A stretch of 64,000 bases of DNA from Mesorhizobium sp. WSM4313 (GCF_002294725.1 NZ_NSFT01000010.1:1-64000), one strand, 5' to 3'; counted from the stretch's first letter, positions 52,265 through 62,285 are shown. Numbers and translations: made by a program. Notes: a model not told the origin generated them from the letters alone.

Positions 52265-53335
52265 TCATCCCCCGGCCTTCACCTTCTCGAACATCTTCGC
52301 CATATCGTCATTCTGCTTCATCGGGCCGGTGAAGATGGTGCTCTTCAGCATCACGTCCGGATCCGCCGGCAGCTGCAGTTTCTCTAACTCCTCCTTCGAC
52401 ACGCCGGCGAACGCGGTCGAGAGCGAGCTGCCGTAGCCATAGGACTGGATCAGGAATTTCCCCGAGTCGGCGTCGAGGCGGCTGTTGATGAAGTCATAGG
52501 CGAGATCGACGTTCTTGGCGTCCTTGAGCATGACGAAGCCGCAGGCCCAGGTCAGCATGCCTTCTTTCGGCTTCATGAACTCGACCGGCACGCCCTGCTT
52601 CTTCAGCGAGGTGGCGGACGCGTTCCAGGTCATGGCGGCGACCAATTGGCCGCTGGCCAGCGCCTGCTCGACCGAGGTCATGTCGGTGGTGTAGCTCGAC
52701 AGCAGCGGCCGCTGCTCGCGCAGTTTTGCCGCCACCTTGTCCATCTGGTCCGGCGTCATGTCGAAGGGGTTCACACCCGCCAGCAGGGCCGCGACGATCG
52801 GCGTGTCGTGCACGGCGTCGATGGTCGCCATGCGGCCGGCATAGTGCTTGTCCCACAGAAGATTCCAGCTCGCCTCGGGGTTCTTCACCAGGTCGGTGCG
52901 GTAGAGGATCGAGGTGTTGCCCCAATCCCACGGCACCATCCACACCTTGCCGTCGCCGGCCTGCAAGTCGGGCAGGTTCTTGAACACCGGGAAGATCGAA
53001 TCCCAGTTCTTGATGCGCTTGGTGTCGATCGGCTGCAGCAGGCCTTCCTTGTTCCAGCGCGCCACCTTGTCGTAGCAGGGATGCGCGATGTCGGGCCTGA
53101 AGCCGGCCTTGACCTTGGTGAAGGCGTCGTCATCATCGCCGAAGATCGTCGCCTCGACGCCATCGGGATGCGCGGCAAGGAAGCTCTTGTTGAAGTCGGG
53201 CAATTCGTAGCCAGACCAGGTGAAATATTGCAGCTTGTCGGCGGCCAGAGCGACCGTCGAGGACAGCGCGAGCGCCAGTGCGGCAAGACCGGCCCGGGCT
53301 TTTTGTCCGGTGAGCGATTTCAGGTGGACTGTCAT
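52265..53335 (-). CDS. ABC transporter substrate-binding protein, PotD/PotF type (system 2)
   Basis: A 356-residue periplasmic binding protein (signal peptide residues 1-31). The mature part opens KLQYFTWSGYELPDFNKSFL; VWMVPWDWGNTSILYRTDLV is like the polyamine-binding group. With the PotA/B/C-like partners, the PuuR-like regulator and the PuuB-like oxidase, putrescine or spermidine is the likely ligand. Confidence 0.92.
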   Translation of the reverse strand: MTVHLKSLTGQKARAGLAALALALSSTVALAADKLQYFTWSGYELPDFNKSFLAAHPDGVEATIFGDDDDAFTKVKAGFRPDIAHPCYDKVARWNKEGLLQPIDTKRIKNWDSIFPVFKNLPDLQAGDGKVWMVPWDWGNTSILYRTDLVKNPEASWNLLWDKHYAGRMATIDAVHDTPIVAALLAGVNPFDMTPDQMDKVAAKLREQRPLLSSYTTDMTSVEQALASGQLVAAMTWNASATSLKKQGVPVEFMKPKEGMLTWACGFVMLKDAKNVDLAYDFINSRLDADSGKFLIQSYGYGSSLSTAFAGVSKEELEKLQLPADPDVMLKSTIFTGPMKQNDDMAKMFEKVKAGG

Positions 53336-53362
53336 TTTCGTTCTCCTCTTCTTTGTTGTGGT

Positions 53363-54181
53363 TCAGGCTGGATTGCGGCGCGCAGCGCCGAGGCCGCGAT
53401 GGCGAAGGATTTCGGCTGTGCCCGCGATGATGAAGGAGACAGTGAGGATCACCGTGCCGAGCGCCATCACGGTCGGCAGCGAGCGCGGGAAGCGCAGCTG
53501 GCTCCAGATGTAGAGCGGCAGCGTCGGCTCGGTGCCGGCGAGGAAAAAGACGACGATGAACTCGTCGAAGGAAATCAGGAAAGACAACATGAAGGCCGAC
53601 AGCACGGCGGGCGCACTCAGCGGCAGCATCACGCGCCGGAACGTCGTCCAATCGGAGGCGCCGAGATCGAGCGCGGCTTCGCGGATCGTCTTCGGGATAG
53701 CGGCGAAGCGGCTGCGCATCACCACCACGGTAGTCGGCAGCGCGACCAGGATATGGCTGAGCACGATCGAAACGCGCGATGGGCCGAGCCCGATGAGGTT
53801 GACCAGGATCAAAAGCGAGATGCCGACGATGACGCCGGGGATCAGGATCGGCAGGCGAGCGATGGCGCTGATCGTGGCGGCGAGCGGCGAGCGGCCATAG
53901 AGGTCCATATAGGAGACGGTGATGCCGCAGAGCGTCGCGCCGAAGGCGGCGATGACGCCGATGACCAGGCTATTGGCCAAGGCGTCGGAGAGCGCCGGAT
54001 TGCCATAGAGCGTCCGGTACCATTCGAGCGTGAAACCCTGCAACGGAAACGCCGCCTGGATCGAGTTGTTGAAGGAAAACAGCGGGATCAAGAGCACCGG
54101 CAGATAGAGGAAGACGAGATAGCCAAGCACGTAGACGCCGAGCCAGCGGCCGTCGCTATTGATGTCTGCCCGGGCGCTCAT
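53363..54181 (-). CDS. ABC transporter permease, PotC/PotI type (system 2)
   Basis: A 272-residue permease, six helices, EAA loop REAALDLGASDWTTFRRVML. It overlaps the upstream permease by four bases (ATGA) and is followed 27 bases later by the binding-protein gene. Confidence 0.93.
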   Translation of the reverse strand: MSARADINSDGRWLGVYVLGYLVFLYLPVLLIPLFSFNNSIQAAFPLQGFTLEWYRTLYGNPALSDALANSLVIGVIAAFGATLCGITVSYMDLYGRSPLAATISAIARLPILIPGVIVGISLLILVNLIGLGPSRVSIVLSHILVALPTTVVVMRSRFAAIPKTIREAALDLGASDWTTFRRVMLPLSAPAVLSAFMLSFLISFDEFIVVFFLAGTEPTLPLYIWSQLRFPRSLPTVMALGTVILTVSFIIAGTAEILRHRGLGAARRNPA

Positions 54182-55065
54182 GTGCGGCTGCCGAACCGGC
54201 GGTCGGCGCCGCGCGCGACCAGCACCACGCAGAGGATGACCAGCATGACGCAGACCGAGAGCGCGGCGCCGAACGGCCAGTCATTGGCTTTGCCGAATTG
54301 CGACTGGATCAGCGTGCCGATCATGGTGCTGGCCGGACCGCCGACCATGGCCGGCGTGACATAGTCGCCGACCGTCGGGACGAAGACGACGAGCGCCGCC
54401 GCCAGAACGCCCGGCATCGAATTTGGGAGCACGACGCGGCGGAAGCTGGTGAAGGGCCGCGCGCCAAGATCGGAGGCTGCTTCGAGCAGCGATTTGGGGA
54501 TCGTGTCCAGCGCCACGTAGATCGGCAGGATGGCGAAAGGCGCATAGGCGTGGGCGAGTGTCACCACGACCGCGGCCGGCGTGTTGAGGAAGGCGAGCGT
54601 CGGCTCCTTCCAAAGGCCTGTCTCGATGAAGGCCGAGTTCAGAACGCCATTATAGGCAAGCACGATCTTCCAGGCGAAGACGCGCAAAAGATAGCTGGTC
54701 CAGAACGGCAGCGTGACCAGGAAGAGCAGCAGGTTGCGGCGCCGCCCGGCATGAAAGGCGAGATAATAGGCGACCGGATAGGCGGTGACGACGGTGGCGA
54801 GCGTCACCAGGCCGGCGATGACCAGCGAGCGCAGCGTCACCGTCCAATAGAGCGGATCGGTGGCGACGGTGACGAAGTTCTCCGCTGTCAGCCCGACGCC
54901 GAGCAGCGAGCCGTCATTGCCCCTGAAGGCGAGAAAGACCACCAGGCCAAGCGCGAACAGGATCAGAAAGAAGGTGACCAGCCCACCCGGCAGCAGCATG
55001 GCGAAACGGAAGACCGGCGAGATGCGGTTTTCCGGCAAGGGCCGTGTTCCGGCGATGGTCGACAT
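54178..55065 (-). CDS. ABC transporter permease, PotB/PotH type (system 2)
   Basis: A 295-residue permease with six helices; LEAASDLGARPFTSFRRVVL is the EAA loop. I chose ATG at 55065; one at 55086 is possible. It is the first gene of system 2. The motif TTTCATATTCATGAAA lies 48-63 bases upstream. Confidence 0.92.
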   Translation of the reverse strand: MSTIAGTRPLPENRISPVFRFAMLLPGGLVTFFLILFALGLVVFLAFRGNDGSLLGVGLTAENFVTVATDPLYWTVTLRSLVIAGLVTLATVVTAYPVAYYLAFHAGRRRNLLLFLVTLPFWTSYLLRVFAWKIVLAYNGVLNSAFIETGLWKEPTLAFLNTPAAVVVTLAHAYAPFAILPIYVALDTIPKSLLEAASDLGARPFTSFRRVVLPNSMPGVLAAALVVFVPTVGDYVTPAMVGGPASTMIGTLIQSQFGKANDWPFGAALSVCVMLVILCVVLVARGADRRFGSRT

Positions 55066-55112
55066 CGAAGTGCCTATTGGCTCCATCGGATTATTGAAAT
55101 CGCCTGATGCTT

Positions 55113-55128
55113 TTTCATATTCATGAAA
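55113..55128. promoter_or_regulatory. Candidate operator of the polyamine operon
   Basis: TTTCATATTCATGAAA, with six-base arms TTTCAT and ATGAAA around ATTC. It shares TTTCATA at the left and TGAAA at the right with the motif before the oxidase gene. Confidence 0.55.
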
Positions 55129-55168
55129 CTGTCAAGCAGATTCGCTTGTGCGCTGCACGCATTCGGCG

Positions 55169-56461
55169 TCAGCGTTCGAACGCGTCGAGCATGCGGTACC
55201 AGGTGATTGCCGCGGCGACGCCGACCTGGCGGAAAGCGTGGAACGGGATCGGCTTGATCGGCGACAGCGGAAACGGCAACTGCCTCACGTCGCCGCTTGC
55301 AAGGTAGTTTGCCATGCGCTTGCCCAGCGCGCTCATCAGGCCGACGCCCCTGCCTTGGCAGCCGACGACCGCGAGCAGGCCTTTTTCCGGTTCATGTAGA
55401 TGCGGCAGGTGATTCGGCGTCAGCGCCACGCGGCCGAACCAACGCTTTTCGATGGCGATGCCGGCAAGCGCCGGATAGAGGCGGGTGAGCGCGCGTTCGC
55501 AATGCGCCCAATCGGCAGCGCTTGAAGGCAGCGCCATGCGGCCGCGACCGCCCAGCACCATCCGGCCATCGGGAGTCCGGCGGTAGTAGACCAGGATGCG
55601 ACGGGAATCGGAAACGGCCTGACCACCCGGCAGGATACTTGCAGCAAGCTCGGCCGGAAGCGGCGCGGTGGCGATCTGGAAGGAATGCAGCGGTACGATC
55701 GTCTGGGCAAGACCAGGCAATAGCCCGTCCGTATAGGCGTTGGTGGCGAGCACGACCGACTTGGCCCGCAATTCGGCGCCGCCTTGTGTCGAGACCCGCC
55801 ATGCGCCGGCTTCCTTGCGGAGCTTCACAACCCGCTGCTGCTCAGCGATTCGGGCGCCAGCGATCGCGGCGACGCGGGCGAGCTCGAGCGTGTAGGACAG
55901 CGGATCGATGACGCCGGCGCGGCGGTCCAGCCAGCCGCCGAGATAGCCTTTGGCGCCGGTCATGGCTGCGATCTCGGCCTGGTCAAGCAATTTGACGTCG
56001 GCGCCGCGCGAGCGCCACTGGCGATCCCGGTTCGCCGCTGCCTTCAGCGCGGTCTTGGTGTGCGCGGCCTGGATCCAGCCATTGCGCGTGAACGGCACCG
56101 CCAGCTTCTCGTCGCGGATCACGTCGAACACGGCATCGGCCGTCGAGGCGGCGAACGCGACCAGGGCTTCGCCGCGTTCCTTGCCGAAGTGTTCGATCAG
56201 CCATTCCGGATCGTATTTGAGGCCGGGAATGACCTGGCCGCCATTGAGGCCTGAAGCGCCCTGCCCGATCGCGCCGGCATCCAGCACCTGAACGGAACGG
56301 CCCGCGCGCGCCGCATGGAGCGCGGTCGACAGCCCCATGATGCCGCCGCCGACGATGACCGCGTCCAGCGTGCCGTCGGCCGAAAGCTCAGACTGAAACG
56401 CCGTAGCCGCCTGGGGCTTTCGCCAGATCGGATCGGAAAAGGCTTCGGCCAAGAGGATCAC
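55169..56461 (-). CDS. FAD-dependent amine oxidase, PuuB-like
   Basis: A 430-residue DAO-family flavoprotein: VIVGGGIMGLSTALHAARAG (dinucleotide loop), GASGLNGGQVIPGLKYDPEW and RVALTPNHLPHLHEPEKGLL. The GASGLNGG pattern is like the gamma-glutamylputrescine oxidase group. It should oxidise a polyamine or its glutamylated form. The start is GTG at 56461; a TTG three codons later has AGGTG at better spacing. It lies upstream of the permease operon but has its own TTTCATA-type motif. Confidence 0.87.
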   Translation of the reverse strand: MILLAEAFSDPIWRKPQAATAFQSELSADGTLDAVIVGGGIMGLSTALHAARAGRSVQVLDAGAIGQGASGLNGGQVIPGLKYDPEWLIEHFGKERGEALVAFAASTADAVFDVIRDEKLAVPFTRNGWIQAAHTKTALKAAANRDRQWRSRGADVKLLDQAEIAAMTGAKGYLGGWLDRRAGVIDPLSYTLELARVAAIAGARIAEQQRVVKLRKEAGAWRVSTQGGAELRAKSVVLATNAYTDGLLPGLAQTIVPLHSFQIATAPLPAELAASILPGGQAVSDSRRILVYYRRTPDGRMVLGGRGRMALPSSAADWAHCERALTRLYPALAGIAIEKRWFGRVALTPNHLPHLHEPEKGLLAVVGCQGRGVGLMSALGKRMANYLASGDVRQLPFPLSPIKPIPFHAFRQVGVAAAITWYRMLDAFER

Positions 56462-56497
56462 CTACGCGCTGGAACTTCGTGAAAATCCTATTGCCAA

Positions 56498-56513
56498 TTT
56501 CATACATTTGAAA
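56498..56513. promoter_or_regulatory. Candidate operator of the oxidase gene
   Basis: TTTCATACATTTGAAA, 37-52 bases before the oxidase start. Seven bases at the left end and five at the right end are the same as in the motif at 55113. The spacing to the start codon is also similar. Confidence 0.55.
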
Positions 56514-56650
56514 GAGCGCTTCGATGGGCCAGTTCGGCCGTGGCTGTGTGACAGCATATGCATGGTCATAAATGTTGCGGCTGGCGGGATAGACGTTTCC
56601 GCGAAATCGGGGAAAAGTGCCGCGCGCGAAAAATTGAGAGGAATGATGCC

Positions 56651-57808
56651 ATGACCGATCCGACCCGCTTGCCCGCCGATGGAATTTTCGTCGGCCGCGC
56701 CAAGACCAGCGCCGCTTCCCATCCGCTGGTGGTGACGGTGCGGGACGGCGAGGTGATCGACATTACCTCGAGCGCGGCGCCTACGGTGCGCGATCTTTGC
56801 GAGTTGAAGGATCCGGCTGACTATCTGCGCTCGGCCAAGGGCAAGGCGATCGGCGCGCTGGAAGAAATCGCGGCGAACAGCTTCGAGGCCAAACGTGACG
56901 CCGGGAAGCCGATCCTGCTGTCGCCCGTCGACCTGCAGGCGGTGAAGGCCTCCGGCGTCACCTTCGTCGTCAGCCTGCTCGAGCGCGTCATTGAGGAACA
57001 GGCGCGCGGCTCGGCCGAAAAGGCCGACGCCATCCGCGCCGACATCGCCGGACTGATCGGCCACGATTTGTCGAAGCTCAAGCCCGGCTCGCCGGAAGCG
57101 ATGGAGATCAAGGCCAAGCTGATCTCGCGCGGCGCCTGGTCGCAATATCTCGAAGTGGGCATCGGCCCGGACGCCGAGATCTTCACCAAGTGCCAGCCGA
57201 TGGCTTCCGTCGGCTTCGGCGCCGATGTCGGCCTGCATCCGGTCTCCACCTGGAACAATCCGGAGCCCGAGATCGCCATGATCGCCGACAGCTCGGGCCG
57301 CATCGTCGGCGCCACGCTCGGCAACGACGTCAATCTGCGCGACGTCGAAGGGCGCTCGGCGCTGCTGCTCGGCAAGGCCAAAGACAACAATGCTTCGGCC
57401 TCGCTCGGGCCGTTCATCCGCCTCTTCGACGAAACCTTCTCCATCACGGACGTGAAGCGCGCCACGGTGCGGCTCAGCGTCGAGGGCGAGGACGGCTTCT
57501 CGCTGGAGGGCGCGAGCTCGATGGCCGAGATCAGCCGCTCGCCGGAAGAACTGGTCAAGGCGGCGATGGGCCCGCATCACCAATACCCGGACGGACTGGC
57601 GCTCTATCTCGGCACCATGTTCGTGCCTTCGAAGGATCGCGGCGAGAAGGGCAAGGGTTTTACGCACAAGGTCGGCGACATCGTCACCATCTCGTCGGAA
57701 AAGCTCGGCGCTCTGGTCAACCGCGTAAGGCTGTCGCCGGACTGCCCGCACTGGACCTACGGCGCCAGCCATCTGATGCGCGACTTGGCCAAGGCGGGCC
57801 TGATCTAA
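56651..57808 (+). CDS. Fumarylacetoacetate hydrolase family protein
   Basis: A 385-residue protein of the FAH fold: YLEVGIGPDAEIFTKCQPM, NPEPEIAMIADSSGRIVGAT, GNDVNLRDVEGRSALLLGKA and GTMFVPSKDRG carry the metal-binding Glu/Asp pattern. Length and pattern fit the XylX-like 2-keto-3-deoxy-sugar-acid dehydratases, which are about 385 residues, better than short FAH enzymes. An FrcBCA-like sugar importer follows on the same strand after 269 bases. The substrate is inferred, not proven. Confidence 0.85.
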   Translation: MTDPTRLPADGIFVGRAKTSAASHPLVVTVRDGEVIDITSSAAPTVRDLCELKDPADYLRSAKGKAIGALEEIAANSFEAKRDAGKPILLSPVDLQAVKASGVTFVVSLLERVIEEQARGSAEKADAIRADIAGLIGHDLSKLKPGSPEAMEIKAKLISRGAWSQYLEVGIGPDAEIFTKCQPMASVGFGADVGLHPVSTWNNPEPEIAMIADSSGRIVGATLGNDVNLRDVEGRSALLLGKAKDNNASASLGPFIRLFDETFSITDVKRATVRLSVEGEDGFSLEGASSMAEISRSPEELVKAAMGPHHQYPDGLALYLGTMFVPSKDRGEKGKGFTHKVGDIVTISSEKLGALVNRVRLSPDCPHWTYGASHLMRDLAKAGLI

Positions 57809-58077
57809 CGCCGCACCGGAAGGGCGGTTGCTTTGAGGCCAATCCGTGCAGCGGATGGTCGATGGCGCTGCTTGCCCAACGAATATCACCGCTGCTGATG
57901 CAATCTGATGGGATTGCTGATGGCGCGCGCGCCTGTGCCAACATCCATTGGCGATGGAGGCTTGCCACTGCCTGAAAAAGAGAATGCTCTAGACGTTCCG
58001 GTCGGCGCGGGCAGGAGATGCGGCCAAGGTCGCATCGCGCCGATCCAGGAGGAGAGTTCAACATGGGAGGAAATCGA

Positions 58078-59010
58078 ATGCTTTCGCGGCTAAGACTGCT
58101 CGTGCTTGGCTTGATCGCGGCTATCGCCATTCCGGCGATGGCCGAGGCCAAGACGTTCTACTGGATTTCGCATGGCGGCCCGGCCGATCCGGTCTGGACC
58201 TACTTCCTGGCCGGCGCCAAGCAATGGGCGAGCGACACCGGCAACAAGGTGAACACCTCGTTCCACAATGGCGATGTCGCCTCGCAGCAGGAGGCCGTCC
58301 GTGCCGCCATCTCAGCCAAGGCAGACGGCATCGTCACCACTAGCCCCGATCCGGGCAGCCTTGTCGAGATCGTCAAGGAAGCGCGCGCGGCCAACATCCC
58401 GATCATCAACTTCAACACGCCCGATCCGAAGGCCAACTTCAACGCCTATGTCGGCGGCGACAACGTCACCTTCGGCAAGCACTGGGCGCAATATCTGGTC
58501 GACAAAGGCCTGGTGAAGAAGGGCGATTTCGTCTGGATGCCAGTCGAGGTTCCCGGCGCCACCTATGGCGTGCAGGAAGAGGAAGGCATCAAGAGCGTGT
58601 TCGAACCGGCCGGCATCACCTATGAGGTGACCGAAGCGACGCTCGACCAGGCCGAAGTGATCAACCGCATGGTCGACTATCTCACCGCTCACAAGGGCAA
58701 GGTGAAGGCGATCATCGGCCTCGGCGACCTCGTCACCGGCTCGATCAAGCGCGTCTTCGACCAGGCCGGCGTCAAGCCGGGCGAAATCCCGGTCGTCGGC
58801 TGGGGCAACTCGCTCGACACCACGCAGGAAGTGCTGAACGGATACGTCAATGCCGGGCAGTGGCAGGACCCGCAGGCGACCAGCTATGTGGCGCTTTCGC
58901 TGGCCAACATGGCCGCCAGCGGCATTCCTCCGGGCTTCAACGTCATCACCGGCGCGCTCTATGAGAAAGACACCGCCGGCGTCTACGACAAGATCCTGTC
59001 CGGCAAATAA
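58078..59010 (+). CDS. Sugar ABC transporter substrate-binding protein
   Basis: A 310-residue periplasmic binding protein of the Peripla_BP_4 (ribose/fructose) type, with signal peptide residues 1-24. FYWISHGGPADPVWTYFLAG and ADGIVTTSPDPGSLVEIVKE are ligand-site regions. I chose ATG at 58078, which has GGGAGG seven bases upstream; ATG at 58063 also has a strong site. It opens the importer operon. Confidence 0.9.
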   Translation: MLSRLRLLVLGLIAAIAIPAMAEAKTFYWISHGGPADPVWTYFLAGAKQWASDTGNKVNTSFHNGDVASQQEAVRAAISAKADGIVTTSPDPGSLVEIVKEARAANIPIINFNTPDPKANFNAYVGGDNVTFGKHWAQYLVDKGLVKKGDFVWMPVEVPGATYGVQEEEGIKSVFEPAGITYEVTEATLDQAEVINRMVDYLTAHKGKVKAIIGLGDLVTGSIKRVFDQAGVKPGEIPVVGWGNSLDTTQEVLNGYVNAGQWQDPQATSYVALSLANMAASGIPPGFNVITGALYEKDTAGVYDKILSGK

Positions 59011-59024
59011 TCCCTGACATCCAC

Positions 59025-59048
59025 GGTCGCGGCTTTCGGGCCGCGGCC
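59025..59048 (+). promoter_or_regulatory. Hairpin after the sugar-binding-protein gene
   Basis: GGTCGCGGC and GCCGCGGCC arms with a six-base loop (one G-T pair), 14 bases after the stop. There is no T-run. As in the system 1 operon, it may stabilise the binding-protein message. Confidence 0.45.
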
Positions 59049-59116
59049 GCTTTCCTGTACCGTCGAGCCCTGCCTGATCGGAGCGGGCTTAGCCAATCAT
59101 TCACGCCGCGGGCTCA

Positions 59117-60103
59117 ATGGAAAACCGTTCCTTCATTCAAAGTTTCATCGCTCGAGCGGAATTCGGTCCGCTGGTGCTGCTTATCGTCGAGCTCGTCGTC
59201 TTCTGGGGCATCAATCCCGACTTCCTGTCGCCGCAGAATATCTCGAACATCCTGGCCTTCACCGTCGAGCTCGGCCTGATCGCGCTGGCAATGACCTTGC
59301 TGATGACATCCGGCGAGTTCGATCTTTCGGTCGGCTCGCTGTTCGGCTTCTCGCCGGTGCTGATGTGGACGCTCTACAACAGCGGCGTCACTTCGCTGGA
59401 AATGGGCCTGCTGATCGCGCTGATCGTCGCTGCCCTGATCGGGCTGGTGAATGGCTGGTTCGTTACCCAGCTCAAGATCCCGTCCTTCCTGGTGACGCTC
59501 GGCATGCTGCTGGTCGTGCGCGGCTCGGCGCTGTTCATCACCGACGGCTTTCCGCAGCGCACCTGGAGCGCGGAAGGCAGTTGGCTGGCGAACATCCTGG
59601 TCGGCGACTTCTATGTCGGACCTTTCCGCATCTACGCCTCGCTGTTCTGGTTCATCGGCGCCGCGATCGTGCTCGGCTATGTGCTGACGCAGAGCCGCAC
59701 CGGCAACTGGATCCAGGCCGCCGGCGGCAATCCAAACGCAGCCCGCGCGCGCGGCGTCAACGTCAGCCGCGTCAAGGTCGGCCTGTTCATCCTGTCGGCG
59801 GTGATGGCCTCGCTCGCCGGCGTGATCTCCTCGCTGCGCACCTCCGCGGCCAACCCCAACAGCGGCACCGGCTACGAGCTCGAGGTCATCGCCATGGTGG
59901 TGATCGGCGGCACGGCGCTGACCGGCGGGCGCGGCACCATCATCGGCACGGTGCTTGGCATCCTGATCCTGCGCGTGATGCGCAACGGCATCGTGCTGAT
60001 CGGCGTGCCGGGGCTCGCCTACAATATCTTCATCGGCGCGATCATTCTCGGGATGATGGCGCTGCATTCATGGCTCGAACGCCGGCACCAGGCGGGAACT
60101 TAG
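59117..60103 (+). CDS. Sugar ABC transporter permease
   Basis: A 328-residue permease of the BPD_transp_2 family (RbsC/FrcC-like) with about nine helices; GEFDLSVGSLFGFSPVL and VIGGTALTGGRGTIIGTVLG are the family signatures. It is followed four bases later by the ATPase gene. Confidence 0.93.
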   Translation: MENRSFIQSFIARAEFGPLVLLIVELVVFWGINPDFLSPQNISNILAFTVELGLIALAMTLLMTSGEFDLSVGSLFGFSPVLMWTLYNSGVTSLEMGLLIALIVAALIGLVNGWFVTQLKIPSFLVTLGMLLVVRGSALFITDGFPQRTWSAEGSWLANILVGDFYVGPFRIYASLFWFIGAAIVLGYVLTQSRTGNWIQAAGGNPNAARARGVNVSRVKVGLFILSAVMASLAGVISSLRTSAANPNSGTGYELEVIAMVVIGGTALTGGRGTIIGTVLGILILRVMRNGIVLIGVPGLAYNIFIGAIILGMMALHSWLERRHQAGT

Positions 60104-60107
60104 GACG

Positions 60108-60902
<795 letters not shown>

Positions 60903-60975
60903 CTGCTGACCGGCGGCCGACGGCGGCCGGCAGCCGCTTCACGCCCGCCGCTGGCACAGGATTGCATCGGCGCCT

Positions 60976-62010
60976 ATGACTGGACCAATGAAAGCCACCG
61001 TAGCCGATATCGCCCGGAGCTGCGGCCTGTCGACCGCGACCGTCGATCGGGTGCTCAACAACCGCCCGGGTGCAAGCGCGGCCAATCGGCAGCGCGTGCT
61101 GGAAGCGGCCAAGCAGCTCGGTTATCTGCCGACGCTCGACCAGGTCGTGCTGCCGTCGAAGCCGGCGCATCTCGAATTCTTCCTGCCGATCGGATCCAAC
61201 GCCTTCATGGCCGATCTCGCCCATCACATCGAGGATTATGCCCAGCGTCTGCCCCTGGTCGCCTCCTGCCGCATCCACAACCTTGCCGGCATTTCACCGG
61301 GCGCGCTGCAGAGCGCTGTGGAGAATCTGTCGCTCAAGGCCAATGGCGTCGGCGTGATCGCTGTCGATCATCCGCGCACGCGCAACATCCTGCGCGAGCT
61401 GGTCGATGCCGGGATCCGACTGGTCACGCTGATTTCCGACGTGCCGGCCGCGCCCCGCTCGGCCTATGTCGGCATCGATAACCGCGTGGCAGGCCGCACC
61501 GCGGCGCTGCTGATGGGTCGCTTCCTTGGCGGCCGTACCGGACATCTGGCGATGGTGGTCGGCTCGCGCTCCTATCGCGGCCACGAGGAGCGCGAGATGG
61601 GCTTTCGTTCGGTGCTCGCCGAAGAGTTTCCCGACCTCACGGTCTCAAGCGCCGCCGAGAGCAATGACGATCCGGACGCCAGCTACCGCGCGACCGTCAA
61701 GGCGCTGCACAACGAACCGGAGCTGCTCGGCATCTATTGCGTCGGCGCCGGACGGTCCGGCGTGGCCAGGGCCTTGCTCGAGGTCAAGCCGCGCAAGAAG
61801 CCGGTCTTCATCTGTCACGACCTGACCAAGGAAACACGGCGCTATCTCGTCGACGATCTCGCCGACGTTGTCATCGACCAGAATGCGCGGCTGATCGCGG
61901 AACAATCGGTGATCCGCCTGCTCGGCTCGATCGCCTCGTCGGCGCCGTATCTGACGAAGAAATTCATTGAGCCGCGGCTGATCTTCAAGGAAAACGTGCC
62001 GGTGCAGTAG
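60976..62010 (+). CDS. LacI-family regulator
   Basis: A 344-residue regulator: helix-turn-helix and hinge in VADIARSCGLSTATVDRVLN, then a periplasmic-binding-like sugar domain. It follows the importer genes on the same strand after 73 bases and probably controls them. Starts at 60976 or 60988 are both possible; neither has a strong ribosome site. Confidence 0.92.
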   Translation: MTGPMKATVADIARSCGLSTATVDRVLNNRPGASAANRQRVLEAAKQLGYLPTLDQVVLPSKPAHLEFFLPIGSNAFMADLAHHIEDYAQRLPLVASCRIHNLAGISPGALQSAVENLSLKANGVGVIAVDHPRTRNILRELVDAGIRLVTLISDVPAAPRSAYVGIDNRVAGRTAALLMGRFLGGRTGHLAMVVGSRSYRGHEEREMGFRSVLAEEFPDLTVSSAAESNDDPDASYRATVKALHNEPELLGIYCVGAGRSGVARALLEVKPRKKPVFICHDLTKETRRYLVDDLADVVIDQNARLIAEQSVIRLLGSIASSAPYLTKKFIEPRLIFKENVPVQ

Positions 62011-62107
62011 CGCGGGCGGCCACTCGCTTATTTGTCTGACGATTGATCCCGCAATTCTGCACAGCTGCTATGCAGGTTTCGCAATTGCCGAATCGTTAGG
62101 CACCTCG

Positions 62108-62237
62108 TATTTATCTGGGTGTCGGCCGTCTCCTCCTCCCAGATGTGATGCCGACGCTGAGTGCGGTACACCTCCTCCCGTGCCGTATTCGAAATCGAGC
62201 CCGCTGCCACCTCCTCCCGGCAGCGGGCTTTTTCTTT
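62108..62237 (+). ncRNA. Probable small RNA with three CCTCCTCCC loops (cuckoo/CcsR-like)
   Basis: Three stem-loops in a row. The 9-mer CCTCCTCCC occurs at 62132, 62171 and 62210, exactly 39 bases apart. In the second and third hairpins it lies in an identical ten-base loop ACCTCCTCCC, closed by eight pairs (62162-62169 with 62180-62187) and ten perfect pairs (62199-62208 with 62219-62228). The first hairpin has ATCTGGG/CCCAGAT arms. The last is a terminator with a T-run. CU-rich anti-Shine-Dalgarno loops define the cuckoo (CcsR, alpha-r14) RNAs of alphaproteobacteria. The 5' end is not known; it may be cotranscribed with the LacI gene. Confidence 0.75.
62199..62237 (+). terminator. Terminator hairpin of the small RNA and/or LacI gene
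   Basis: GCCCGCTGCC and GGCAGCGGGC are perfect ten-base arms around ACCTCCTCCC, followed by TTTTTCTTT. It is the strongest terminator in the window. Confidence 0.9.
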
Positions 62238-62285
62238 GCGTGCCAAAGGCGGAGGGAAGCTACCCAATGCTGAGCAGATACGCGC

